Below are positions 1-8,003 of a stretch of 64,000 nucleotides of DNA, piece after piece. The notes under the pieces were generated by a model. That model was not told the DNA's origin. It saw nothing but the letters and a program-made list of their open reading frames with translations, and did not search any database. Within the stretch, counting starts at the first letter, position 1; each line of letters starts with the position of its first letter. The translations under genes were made by a program, and so were the position numbers. Origin of the DNA: JAVDCA01 sp035293985 (GTDB lineage Bacteria > Pseudomonadota > Alphaproteobacteria > Rhizobiales > Xanthobacteraceae). Where the stretch lies: positions 124,001 to 188,000 of the forward strand of contig DATGLS010000012.1 in the NCBI GenBank assembly GCA_035293985.1. The letters run 5' to 3'.

Positions 1-905
1 CGTGTCTGCAAAGCGTCGCGGATGAAGACGAGCGCAACCACTTCGGCAACTCGGGCTTGCTCGTTGCCCAGCAGCGGACGCACGGAGATCAGATAAGGCG
101 GGCCGCCGGATCGCCGCGGGACGAAGAGGTCCGATGCCGTCGGGGAGCGCGGCTCCCCGTTGCAAAGCGACAGCACCGCGGCGATTGCCTCAGCGAACCG
201 GACGCGGGCGTTGGCGTCCTCGATGGCAATAGCGCCCTTTCGGAACGTGATGCCGTCGATGCGGCGCGCAATCGCCAATGATGCGGCATTGGCGTAGGCG
301 ATCGCACCGTCCGCTTTGATCAGCGCGGCGCCGTCGTCAAGGGCATCGAGCGCACGCTCCAAGTCGAATTTGGCTGCCTCCGCCGACCTAAGCCGTCGCC
401 CGACGTCGAACGCCTGTTGCAGGTGTGGGACGACCGTCCGCATCAGCGCGATCCCGTCCTGCTGCACATGCCCCAGGCGGGGTGAGCGGTGCACCGCGAC
501 GGTGGCAAATTCGCGCTCGGTCTTGTGGACGACACCGGCTAAGAAACAGCGGATATCGAAACGCGGCATGATTTCCACATAGAACGACGAGCGCTGCATG
601 ACGGCTTCGTCAAGAATCTCGTAGTCCCACGTCAGCTCTCGAAGCTTCAGGCGCGCAATGGCGCGAAAGCGAACGTTGACGTCCGTCAGGAAATCTTCGC
701 GAAAGGCGATCTCCTCGGCGCCGGGCAGGCGATAGGAATGCATTTCCCGGTGGCGACAGGCTTCTTGGTCGACGACCTCCAGGGAAGCGGCATTGCCGCC
801 GACAACATCCGCCGTTGCGGCAAGCGCCTGCGGCCAAAGCTCCGCGTCGAGCCCGGCCGCGTGGACGGCCTCGATGGTCGCGAGCAGATCGTCGCGCCGG
901 CCCAT
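1..905 (-). CDS. LuxR-like transcriptional regulator, 3' end outside the window
   Basis: An open frame of 301 codons runs without a stop from ATG at 905 to the left edge, so the C-terminus is missing. The N-terminus (MGRRDDLLATIEAVHAAGLD) and the later segment with LDDGAALIKADGAIAYAN look like the PAS-type sensory part of a family of rhizobial regulators of about 370-380 residues that end in a LuxR helix-turn-helix. That DNA-binding domain would lie beyond the edge, so the family call rests on resemblance of the sensory part only. No alternative start exists between this ATG and the upstream in-frame stop near 957. It has the same direction as hemF, 131 bp downstream of it. The reading frame is certain; the function is tentative. 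Confidence 0.6.
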   Translation of the reverse strand, partial: MGRRDDLLATIEAVHAAGLDAELWPQALAATADVVGGNAASLEVVDQEACRHREMHSYRLPGAEEIAFREDFLTDVNVRFRAIARLKLRELTWDYEILDEAVMQRSSFYVEIMPRFDIRCFLAGVVHKTEREFATVAVHRSPRLGHVQQDGIALMRTVVPHLQQAFDVGRRLRSAEAAKFDLERALDALDDGAALIKADGAIAYANAASLAIARRIDGITFRKGAIAIEDANARVRFAEAIAAVLSLCNGEPRSPTASDLFVPRRSGGPPYLISVRPLLGNEQARVAEVVALVFIRDALQT

Positions 906-1036
906 GGTGTGAGGGTCCCGCCGTTCCCGCTCTCGAAGTGGTACCTGTGAAGTCGATTATAACGAGGGCGGACCGCCGAACAACCATGAGGGGCGTCGAC
1001 GGAGCTCGCAAGCTTGGGACGAGTGGGGCTTTCCGC

Positions 1037-1924
1037 CTATGGCCATTTCACCACCGGCGGCATCGAGGAGAGGATCGAGTCGACATTGCCGCCGGTCTTG
1101 AGGCCGAAGATGGTCCCGCGGTCGTAGAGCAGGTTGAACTCGACATAGCGGCCGCGCCGGACGAGCTGCTCCTCGCGCGCGGCCTCGCTCCACGGCAGCG
1201 CCATGTTTCGCCGCACCAGCGCTGGATAGATTTTGTGAAATTCGCGGCCGACCTCCTGCGTGAAGGCGAAGTCGGCGTCCCACTCGCCGGACGCGAGGTA
1301 GTCGTAGAAGATGCCGCCGATCCCGCGCATCTCGTCGCGGTGCTTGAGGAAGAAATACTCGTCGCACCACCTCTTGAACTTGTCGTAGGGCGCGACCGCG
1401 GGGTGCGCGTCGCAGGCGGCCCGCATGGCGGCATGAAAGTCGCGGGTGTCCGCATCGTCCTGAGTGCGGCGCGCGGCGAGCACCGGGGTGAGATCGGCGC
1501 CGCCGCCGAACCACGCCTTGGTGGTGACGACGAAGCGCGTGTTCATGTGCACGGCCGGCACGTTCGGATTGAGCGGGTGGGCGATCAGCGAGATGCCCGA
1601 CGCCCAGAAGCGCGGGTCGGCCTCGGCGCCCGGGATCTGCACACGAAACTCGGGCGCGAACTCGCCGAAAACGGTCGAGACGTGCACGCCGACCTTCTCG
1701 AACAGGCGCCCCTTCATCAGGGCCATGGTGCCGCCGCCGCCCGCCGCGCCCGTATGGTCGGATCGCGTCCACGGCGTGCGCACGAAGCGGCCGGCGATCG
1801 CGCCATAAAGGGCAGCAGGCGCCGCGTCCTCGAGCGACTCGAGTGCCGCGCAGATGTCGTCGCGCAGGCTCTCGAACCATGCCCGCGCGCGCGCTTTACG
1901 TCCCTCGAGCTGTCCGGCGTCCAT
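1037..1924 (-). CDS. hemF: Oxygen-dependent coproporphyrinogen III oxidase
   Basis: HemF decarboxylates coproporphyrinogen III to protoporphyrinogen IX with O2 in the cytoplasm, a late step of haem synthesis. The 295-residue product shows family hallmarks: WTRSDHTGAAGGGGTMALM, VHMNTRFVVT, WFGGGADLTP and DKFKRWCDEYFFLKHRDE, and it ends in the expected GLKTGGNVDSILSSMPP segment. I place the start at 1924 (MDAGQLEGRK). An in-frame ATG at 1987 would add 21 residues encoded wholly by an intergenic repeat, which is unlikely to be native. trmL lies immediately upstream on the same strand. An aerobic haem enzyme beside the bc1 operon fits a respiring organism. Confidence 0.95.
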   Translation of the reverse strand: MDAGQLEGRKARARAWFESLRDDICAALESLEDAAPAALYGAIAGRFVRTPWTRSDHTGAAGGGGTMALMKGRLFEKVGVHVSTVFGEFAPEFRVQIPGAEADPRFWASGISLIAHPLNPNVPAVHMNTRFVVTTKAWFGGGADLTPVLAARRTQDDADTRDFHAAMRAACDAHPAVAPYDKFKRWCDEYFFLKHRDEMRGIGGIFYDYLASGEWDADFAFTQEVGREFHKIYPALVRRNMALPWSEAAREEQLVRRGRYVEFNLLYDRGTIFGLKTGGNVDSILSSMPPVVKWP

Positions 1925-1930
1925 GTGATC

Positions 1931-2008
1931 AGCGAATAGCGAGTGGCGAATTAGCGAATAGTAGCGTCCGGGTGTCCAATTCGCCATTCGCTATTCACTA
2001 TTCGCCAT
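1931..2008. repeat. Inverted heptad repeat array, copy 1
   Basis: Two arms built from 7-bp variants of GCGAATA, GCGAATG and GCGAGTG face each other around a short unique centre (about 1962-1976). The right arm runs into the end of trmL and supplies its last residues (MANSE and the TAG stop); the left arm gives a spurious upstream start for hemF. Similar arrays lie at 5413-5520 and 19622-19676. The arms could fold into a long imperfect hairpin. Confidence 0.8.
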
Positions 2009-2455
2009 CCCGCCCATCTGCCGCAGCGCTTCCCCCACCGCCATCGCGCACGTCATCGCGACGTTGAGCGATCGCATCGTGGGCCGCAGCGGAACCTTCA
2101 GTCGCACCTCGGCGGCCGCATGCACGGCCTGCGGCACGCCGGAGGATTCGCGGCCGAACAGGAGGATGTCGCGCGTCTCGTAGACATGGTCGAGGTAGGA
2201 GGTCGCGGCGCGCGTGGTGAAGAGCACGAGCCGCAGCCCTTGCGCCTGCCGCCAGGCCGCAAAGGCGTCCCACGACACGTGCCGCACCAGCTCGACCTGA
2301 TCGAGATAGTCCATGCCGGCGCGACGGAAGGCGCGGTCGCTGGTCGGGAAGCCGGCCGGCTCGATGAGATGCGCCTCGATCCCCATGCAGGCGGCGAGGC
2401 GGAGAATCGTCCCGGTGTTCTGCGGGATGTCTGGCTCGAAAAGGGCAATGCGCAT
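1991..2455 (-). CDS. trmL: tRNA (cytidine(34)-2'-O)-methyltransferase
   Basis: A SPOUT-fold enzyme that methylates the 2'-OH of wobble nucleotide 34 in tRNA-Leu isoacceptors using S-adenosylmethionine. The 154-residue product begins MRIALFEPDIPQNTGTILRL, carries LFGRESSGVP and ends near LRPTMRSLNVAMTCAMAVGEALRQ, the knotted cofactor site of the TrmL/TrmJ family. An in-frame ATG at 2479 would add eight residues (MDTPVAPR); neither start has a clear ribosome-binding site, and 2455 matches the family start. The last five residues and stop come from the heptad repeat array, so the native C-terminus has probably been replaced. It is divergent from petA. Confidence 0.92.
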   Translation of the reverse strand: MRIALFEPDIPQNTGTILRLAACMGIEAHLIEPAGFPTSDRAFRRAGMDYLDQVELVRHVSWDAFAAWRQAQGLRLVLFTTRAATSYLDHVYETRDILLFGRESSGVPQAVHAAAEVRLKVPLRPTMRSLNVAMTCAMAVGEALRQMGGMANSE

Positions 2456-2717
2456 GCGCGGTGCTACCGGGGTGTCCATCAGGCTGATGCGGCGAAATCG
2501 CCGCCGATCGAGCGCCTTCCACCGAGTTCCTTTCGTCGGACTTGCGCTATTATTCCAGTGGTGCCAATAGAACGCCGCGAGATCGCGCCGCTTGGTCGCC
2601 TGCCCCAGGGTCGGCCCGCGGTCGGGTTTCCCGCCGGGTATGGGGGGTGGCTCCGCATGGGGCGCCAAGGGGGTCTGCCGCACAGGCGGCCCGAGCGAAC
2701 GGAAAGGAACCACGATC

Positions 2718-3245
2718 GTGACGACGATGTCAGCGGCCGAGCCGACGCGGCGTGATTTTCTCTATATTGCCACCGGCGCGATCGGCGCCATCGGTGCCGC
2801 CGCCACGCTGATACCCCTGATCGGGCAGATGAATCCCGATGCCTCGACGATCGCTGCCGGCGCGCCGATCGAGGTCGACCTCGCCCCGATCGCCGAAGGG
2901 CAGGTCATCAAGGTCTTCTGGCGCAGCAAGCCGATCTTCATCAGCCATCGCACCAAGAAGGAGATCGACGAGGTCCGCGCGGTGCCGGTCGATGATCTCA
3001 AGGACCCGCAGACCGACCAGTCGCGCGTCCAGGCCGGCCACGAGCAGTGGCTGGTGCTGATCGGCATTTGCACCCACCTCGGCTGCATCCCACTCGCCAA
3101 TCAGGGCGAGTATGACGGCTGGTTCTGCCCGTGCCACGGCTCCCAGTACGACGCGTCCGGGCGCATCCGCAAAGGCCCCGCGCCGCTGAACCTCGCGATC
3201 CCGCCCTACAAGTTCGTCAGCGACTCCAAGATCCAGATCGGCTGA
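2718..3245 (+). CDS. petA: Ubiquinol-cytochrome c reductase Rieske iron-sulfur subunit
   Basis: This subunit passes electrons from ubiquinol to cytochrome c1 through a [2Fe-2S] cluster in the cytochrome bc1 complex. The product (175 residues from GTG) has a Tat-type N-terminus (RRDFL at 11-15 and a hydrophobic stretch to about residue 37) that serves as membrane anchor, and the two cluster boxes CTHLGC (118-123) and CPCHGS (from 137). I chose GTG at 2718 because GAAAGGAA lies 7-8 bases upstream; ATG at 2727 is the alternative. The fused cytochrome b/c1 gene follows after 40 bp, giving the fbcF-fbcH operon. Confidence 0.96.
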   Translation: MTTMSAAEPTRRDFLYIATGAIGAIGAAATLIPLIGQMNPDASTIAAGAPIEVDLAPIAEGQVIKVFWRSKPIFISHRTKKEIDEVRAVPVDDLKDPQTDQSRVQAGHEQWLVLIGICTHLGCIPLANQGEYDGWFCPCHGSQYDASGRIRKGPAPLNLAIPPYKFVSDSKIQIG

Positions 3246-3285
3246 TCGGCCGGCCCATTCCGAGACCACACCCGAGACGGCACAC

Positions 3286-5349
3286 ATGAGCGGACTTTCG
3301 ACCTATCAGCCGCAGAACGCGTTTCTCAAATGGTTCGAACGGCGCCTGCCGATCATCGGCCTGCTGCACGGCTCCTTCGTCGGCTATCCGACGCCGCGCA
3401 ACCTGAACTACTGGTGGACGTTCGGCGGAATTCTCTCCTTCATGCTCGGCGTGCAGATCATCACCGGCATCGTGCTGGTGATGCACTACACGCCCAACGT
3501 CGACCTCGCCTTCAATTCCGTCGAGTACCTGATGCGCGACGTGAATTACGGCTGGCTGCTGCGCTACATCCATGCGACCGGCGCCTCGGCGTTCTTCTTC
3601 GCCGTCTACATTCACATGTTCCGCGGCCTCTATTACGGATCATACAAGGCGCCGCGCGAGGTTCTGTGGATCCTCGGCGTGATCATCTACCTCTTGATGA
3701 TGGCGACCGGCTTCATGGGCTACGTGCTCCCGTGGGGCCAGATGAGCTACTGGGCCGCGACCGTCATCACCAACCTGTTCTCGGCCATCCCGGTGGTCGG
3801 CGAGCCGATCGTCACCTGGTTGTGGGGCGGCTACGCGGTCGGCAATCCGACCCTGCAGCGCTTCTTCTCGCTGCACTATCTGCTGCCATTCGTGATCGCC
3901 GGCGTCGTGGTGCTGCACATCTGGGCGCTGCACGTCGCGGGCCAGAACAATCCGGATGGGGTCGAGCCGCAGTCCGAGAAGGACACGGTGCCGTTCACGC
4001 CCTACGCGACCGCCAAGGACGCGTTCGGGCTCGCCGTGTTCTGCATCTTCTTCGCGTGGTTCGTGTTCTACATCCCGAACTACCTGATGCATCCGGACAA
4101 CTACATCCCGGCCAACCCGGGTCAGACGCCGCCCGAGATCGTGCCCGAGTGGTACTACCTGCCGTTCTACGCGATCCTGCGCTCGATTCCGAACAAGCTC
4201 CTGGGTGTGACCGCCCTGTTCTCGTCGATCGTGGTGCTCGCCTTCGTGCCCTGGCTCGACACCTCGCCGGTGCGCTCGGCGCGCTATCGGCCGATCTACA
4301 AGTGGTGCTTCTGGATCTTCGTCGCCGACTGCATCGCGCTCGGCTATCTCGGATCGCAGCAGCCGGTCTATCCGCTGACGTTGATCGCCGGCGTCTGCAC
4401 CTGCATCTATTTCGCGTTCTTCCTCATCGTCATGCCGCTCGTCGGCCTGATCGAGACGCCGCGACCGCAGCCGAACTCGATCGCCGACGCCGTGCTCAAG
4501 AAGGCGAAGTCGGTGGCGGCCGTGCTGCTCGTCGGCCTCGCCGTGGGCGTCGCGGGCCTCGTCGGCCTCGTGGGCTCGAGCACGCGGGCCGCGGCGCAGG
4601 AGGCCGAGAATCCGCCGATGCAGAAGTGGTCGTTCGCCGGCCCGTTCGGCACCTTCGACCAGGCGCAGCTGCAGCGCGGCTTCAAGGTCTACAACGAGGT
4701 CTGCAAGAACTGTCACAGCCTCAAGCTGCTGTCGTTCCGCAATCTCGGCGAGCCGGGCGGTCCCGCCTTCACGGAGGCGCAGGTCGCCGCGATCGCGTCC
4801 GACTTCAAGGTCAAGGACGTGAATGACCAGGGCGAGACGATCGAGCGCAATGGGCGCCCGGCCGATCACTTCCCGCCGCCGTTCGAGAACGACGCCCAGG
4901 CGCGCCAGGTGACCGGCGGCGCGTTGCCGCCAGACATGTCTGTGCTCGCCAAGGCGCGCGGCTACAAGCGCGGCTTCCCGCGCTTCCTCATCGACATGGT
5001 CGTGCCCTACCAGGAAGCGGGCCCCGACTACATCCACGCCATCGTGACGGGATTCTCGGACAAACCTGCGGACTTCACGCTGCCGCCCAACACCTATTAC
5101 AACAAGTACTTCCCGGGCCACGCGATCGGCATGCGGCCGCCGCTGACCGACAAGCAGGTCGAGTACACCGACGGCTCGCCGCAGACGGTGGACCAATACG
5201 CCAAGGACGTCGCCGCCTTCCTGATGTGGGCGGCGGAGCCGCACCTCGACGCACGCCACCGCATCGGCTTCCAGGTGATGATCTTCCTGGTGGTGTTCGC
5301 CGGGCTGCTCTATTTCACCAAACGCAAGGTGTGGGCGGACGTGCACTGA
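3286..5349 (+). CDS. fbcH: Fused cytochrome b / cytochrome c1 of the bc1 complex
   Basis: One 687-residue frame encodes both haem subunits of ubiquinol:cytochrome c reductase. Residues 1 to about 410 are cytochrome b with its transmembrane helices and paired haem histidines (HATGASAFFFAVYIHMF and HYLLPFVIAGVVVLHIWALH). A hydrophobic stretch ending AAAQE (about 435-447) acts as an internal signal sequence and cleavage site. The rest is cytochrome c1 with CKNCH at 473-477 and a C-terminal anchor helix. In Bradyrhizobium the precursor is cut into separate b and c1 proteins; the same is inferred here. It is co-transcribed with petA and followed by a strong terminator. Confidence 0.97.
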   Translation: MSGLSTYQPQNAFLKWFERRLPIIGLLHGSFVGYPTPRNLNYWWTFGGILSFMLGVQIITGIVLVMHYTPNVDLAFNSVEYLMRDVNYGWLLRYIHATGASAFFFAVYIHMFRGLYYGSYKAPREVLWILGVIIYLLMMATGFMGYVLPWGQMSYWAATVITNLFSAIPVVGEPIVTWLWGGYAVGNPTLQRFFSLHYLLPFVIAGVVVLHIWALHVAGQNNPDGVEPQSEKDTVPFTPYATAKDAFGLAVFCIFFAWFVFYIPNYLMHPDNYIPANPGQTPPEIVPEWYYLPFYAILRSIPNKLLGVTALFSSIVVLAFVPWLDTSPVRSARYRPIYKWCFWIFVADCIALGYLGSQQPVYPLTLIAGVCTCIYFAFFLIVMPLVGLIETPRPQPNSIADAVLKKAKSVAAVLLVGLAVGVAGLVGLVGSSTRAAAQEAENPPMQKWSFAGPFGTFDQAQLQRGFKVYNEVCKNCHSLKLLSFRNLGEPGGPAFTEAQVAAIASDFKVKDVNDQGETIERNGRPADHFPPPFENDAQARQVTGGALPPDMSVLAKARGYKRGFPRFLIDMVVPYQEAGPDYIHAIVTGFSDKPADFTLPPNTYYNKYFPGHAIGMRPPLTDKQVEYTDGSPQTVDQYAKDVAAFLMWAAEPHLDARHRIGFQVMIFLVVFAGLLYFTKRKVWADVH

Positions 5350-5377
5350 GGCGCACCGGCGCATCGTGGTGTTGACA

Positions 5378-5404
5378 AAGGGCCCCATCCGGGGCCCTTC
5401 GTTT
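5378..5404 (+). terminator. Rho-independent terminator of the petA-fbcH operon
   Basis: A perfect 9-bp stem, AAGGGCCCC and GGGGCCCTT, closes a 4-base loop (ATCC) and is followed by CGTTT. It lies 29 bp after the fbcH stop. Confidence 0.85.
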
Positions 5405-5412
5405 ATGGGCGT

Positions 5413-5520
5413 AAGCGAATGGCGGATGGCGAATCGCGAGTAGCGAGTAGAAGCTTGCAGCTGGGAACGGATCACCTTCCTTTCCCAATTCGCTACTCGC
5501 TATTCACTACTCGCCATTGC
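5413..5520. repeat. Inverted heptad repeat array, copy 2
   Basis: The left arm (5413-5450, GCGAATGGCGGATGGCGAAT then GCGAGTAG units) and the right arm (5487-5520, CGCTACTCGCTATTCACTAC units) are mutually inverted around a unique centre containing AAGCTTGCAGCTGG. It fills the gap between the fbcH terminator and mtnP. Confidence 0.8.
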
Positions 5521-5536
5521 CTTCTAGGGTGGGTTC

Positions 5537-6418
5537 ATGACCAGATCGGTGCTCGGTATCATCGGCGGCTCGGGCATCTATGATCTGCCGGGCCTGGAGA
5601 AAGTGCGCAGCAAGAAGATCAAGAGCCCGTGGGGCGAGCCGTCGGCGGCACTGCGGGTCGGCGAGATCGAAGGCCTGCCGGTGGTGTTTCTGTCGCGCCA
5701 CGATGCCGGGCATCGCCTGTCGCCGTCCGACATCAACTACCGCGCCAACATCGACGTGATGAAGCGCGCCGGCGTCACCGACATCGTCTCGCTCTCCGCC
5801 TGCGGCTCGTTCAAGGAGGAGCTGCCGCCCGGCACCTTCGTGCTGATCGACCAGTTCGTCGACCGCACGCACAAGCGGGAGAGCTCGTTCTTCGGCAAAG
5901 GCTGCGTCGCCCACGTCTCGATGGCGCACCCGGTGTCGCCGCGGCTGCGCATCCATCTCGCCGAAGCCGCGATGGCGGAGGGCATTCAGGTGGTGCGCGA
6001 CGGCACCTATGTGTGCATGGAGGGCCCGCAGTTCTCCTCGCTCGCCGAGAGTCTCACCTACAAGCAGCTCGGCTATTCGGTGATCGGCATGACCAACATG
6101 CCGGAGGCGAAGCTCGCGCGCGAAGCCGAGATCTGTTACGCGACCGTCGCGATGGTCACCGATTTCGACTGCTGGCACCCCGACCACGATGCCGTCACCG
6201 TGCAAGACATCATCAAGGTGCTCACCGCCAATGCCGAGAAGGCGAAGCACTTGGTGGCGCGGCTCGCGCGCGATTTTCCCCGCGAGCACGAGCCGTGCCC
6301 GATCGGCTCCGACCGCGCGCTCGACACGGCCATCATCACGGCGCCCGATGCGCGTGATCCGAAGCTGATCAGGAAGCTCGACGCGGTGGCGGGACGGGTG
6401 CTGGGGAAGAAAAAGTAG
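5537..6418 (+). CDS. mtnP: S-methyl-5'-thioadenosine phosphorylase
   Basis: Cleaves 5'-methylthioadenosine with phosphate to adenine and methylthioribose 1-phosphate, the first step of methionine salvage and a source of free adenine. The 293-residue product has the nucleoside phosphorylase family II signatures: IIGGSGIYDLPGL at the start, LSRHDAGHRLSPSDINYRAN, CMEGPQFSS and the specificity loop VIGMTNMPEAKLAREAEICY. GGGTGGG lies just upstream of the ATG. The TAG stop is the first codon of a dispersed palindromic repeat. The adenine phosphoribosyltransferase gene apt lies 1.6 kb downstream on the same strand and could reuse the adenine released. Confidence 0.96.
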   Translation: MTRSVLGIIGGSGIYDLPGLEKVRSKKIKSPWGEPSAALRVGEIEGLPVVFLSRHDAGHRLSPSDINYRANIDVMKRAGVTDIVSLSACGSFKEELPPGTFVLIDQFVDRTHKRESSFFGKGCVAHVSMAHPVSPRLRIHLAEAAMAEGIQVVRDGTYVCMEGPQFSSLAESLTYKQLGYSVIGMTNMPEAKLAREAEICYATVAMVTDFDCWHPDHDAVTVQDIIKVLTANAEKAKHLVARLARDFPREHEPCPIGSDRALDTAIITAPDARDPKLIRKLDAVAGRVLGKKK

Positions 6419-6510
6419 GGTGGGCAAAGCCGCCGTTGCGAGTTTGCCCACGCGTTGCACATATCTCCTTCGGGCGCGTGGGCGGCGCAACGGCACCGCC
6501 CGACCTACGC
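6416..6510. repeat. TAGGGTGGGC palindromic element, copy 1
   Basis: Begins with the mtnP stop codon (TAGGGTGGGCAAAG), contains TTTGCCCACGCG and GCGTGGGCGG in opposition, and closes with CCGCCCGACCTACGC, the rough complement of its start. Related copies are at 21319 and 26286. Confidence 0.8.
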
Positions 6511-6530
6511 GCCAGGAAAGGGAGCATTCC

Positions 6531-6926
6531 ATGGCCCATTTTCATGTCGTGATCTGGATCGACCATCACGAGGCGCGCGTCTTTCATTTCAATCCGGGCG
6601 ATGCCGACAAACTGGTCATCCACCCGCACGATCCGACCCGCCACATCCATCACAAGGCGAACGCGATCGGCAGCGGGCATGCGGCCGAGGACGAGGACTT
6701 CTATCGCCGCGTGGTCGAGGCGATGGCGGATGCGGGCGCAATTCTCATCACCGGGCCTGCCAACGCCAAGACCGAGCTGGTCAAGCACATCCATCATCAC
6801 GATCCGGCGCTGATGAGCCGGATCAAGGGGATCGAGACGGTCGACCATCCGACCGACGGCGAGCTCGTCGCCCATGCACGCACGTACTTCAAGGCGGAGG
6901 ATTTGATGACTCCGCAGAAGCGTTGA
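6531..6926 (+). CDS. Small eRF1/Dom34-like protein (translational machinery type)
   Basis: A 131-residue soluble protein starting MAHFHVVIWIDHHEARVFHF after a good ribosome-binding site (AGGAAAGGGAG). It resembles the rhizobial family annotated as translational machinery protein, thought to share the fold of a domain of archaeal/eukaryotic release factor eRF1 and Dom34. Histidine-rich stretches (HPHDPTRHIHHK and KHIHHHDP) and the segment AILITGPANAKTELVKHI are typical of that family. No catalytic motif for peptide release is visible. It may help with stalled ribosomes, but that is inference. It lies between mtnP and a solute-binding protein whose start is 7 bp downstream. Confidence 0.6.
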   Translation: MAHFHVVIWIDHHEARVFHFNPGDADKLVIHPHDPTRHIHHKANAIGSGHAAEDEDFYRRVVEAMADAGAILITGPANAKTELVKHIHHHDPALMSRIKGIETVDHPTDGELVAHARTYFKAEDLMTPQKR

Positions 6927-6933
6927 GCGCCCC

Positions 6934-7887
6934 ATGCGCACGCTCCTCGTCGCAACCCTCGCGCTTCTGCTTGCGCCGTCCGTCGCCTCGGCCCAGACGA
7001 CGCTGCACGTGGGCGTCGTCTCGCGCACCGTCTTCTACCTGCCGGTCTGGACCGCGATCGAGCACGGCTTCCTCAAGCAGGAAGGTCTCGACGTCGCGGT
7101 CGAGGTCTACGACGGCTCGGACAGGATCTCCGACGACCTGCGCGCCGGCACCAAGCAGATCGGCATCACGTCGATCGAGAATCTCATCGTCCAAGCCTAC
7201 GCGGGTGGGCCGCTGCGGGCCGTCGCCGGCACGGCGCAGCGGCCGCCGCACTACATCATCGCCCAGCCGGCAATAAAGTCGCTCGCCGACCTCAAGGGCA
7301 AGACCATCGGCGTGGTGTCGATGAAGGAGGGGACGACCTTCTTCGTCGCAGACATCGCGAGGGCCGGCGGTTTTGCGCTCGCCGACGTCAAGATCGAGGC
7401 GGTCGGCGGCTCGCCGACGCGCGCCCGTTTGCTCAAGGAAGGCAAGATCGACGCCGGGCTGCAGCCTTATCCGCTGAGCTACGAGGCCGACGCCGCCGGC
7501 TTCTCCGACCTCGGGCCGATCGCCAAGCTCGTGCCCGACTACCAGTTCACCTCGGTCGTGGTCGACACCACCTGGGCGCGGGCGCATCGCACCGCGCTGG
7601 TCGGCTTCTTGCGCGCGCTGCGGCGCGGCACCGACTACATGTTCGCGCATCCCGACGAGTCCGCCGCACTCGGCGCCCGCGAGCTGCGCACGACCCCCGC
7701 CTATGCGCGGCGCGCGCTCGAGGATACCGCGCGCATGGACGTGCTCGCCCGCGACCTCACGCTCACCGACGCGAGCCTCCGGCGCGTGTTCGACAACGTC
7801 AAGGCGGCCGGGCTCGTGCCGGCCGACACGGCCTACGACCGCGCCCGCTTCGTAGACGAGGGCTATCTCCGCGACAGCGTGAAATGA
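6934..7887 (+). CDS. Periplasmic substrate-binding protein, NMT1/THI5-like
   Basis: A 317-residue ABC-type solute-binding protein. A Sec signal peptide (MRTLLVATLALLLAPSVASA, cut before QTT) leads into a type II periplasmic binding fold of the TauA/SsuA/NMT1 family, with FYLPVWTAIEHGFLKQEGLD, AGTKQIGITSIENL and SLADLKGKTIGV. The substrate cannot be told from sequence; relatives bind sulfonates, nitrate, thiamine precursors or purines/pyrimidines. No permease or ATPase gene is adjacent, so it is an orphan in this window. Its position between mtnP and apt makes a nucleobase-like ligand worth considering, though this is only contextual. Confidence 0.85.
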   Translation: MRTLLVATLALLLAPSVASAQTTLHVGVVSRTVFYLPVWTAIEHGFLKQEGLDVAVEVYDGSDRISDDLRAGTKQIGITSIENLIVQAYAGGPLRAVAGTAQRPPHYIIAQPAIKSLADLKGKTIGVVSMKEGTTFFVADIARAGGFALADVKIEAVGGSPTRARLLKEGKIDAGLQPYPLSYEADAAGFSDLGPIAKLVPDYQFTSVVVDTTWARAHRTALVGFLRALRRGTDYMFAHPDESAALGARELRTTPAYARRALEDTARMDVLARDLTLTDASLRRVFDNVKAAGLVPADTAYDRARFVDEGYLRDSVK

Positions 7888-8003
7888 CCTAAGGAATCAT
7901 GAATTCATCAATTGCCCCGGTTGCGATCGGGCCCCCGGTTCGCCATGGTGTGCAGCGCCGCAAGCCCGCCCGCGCGATCTCCACCCCCTCGATGAGCTCA
8001 CCG

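Noticed and set aside
1924..1987. Longer hemF start at 1987
   Set aside because: The extra 21 residues are encoded by the heptad repeat array and have no counterpart in HemF proteins.
3640..5475. 611-codon open frame antisense to the cytochrome b/c1 gene
   Set aside because: It is the complement of an undoubted high-GC gene; its product is arginine-, histidine- and aspartate-rich low-complexity sequence with no family resemblance.
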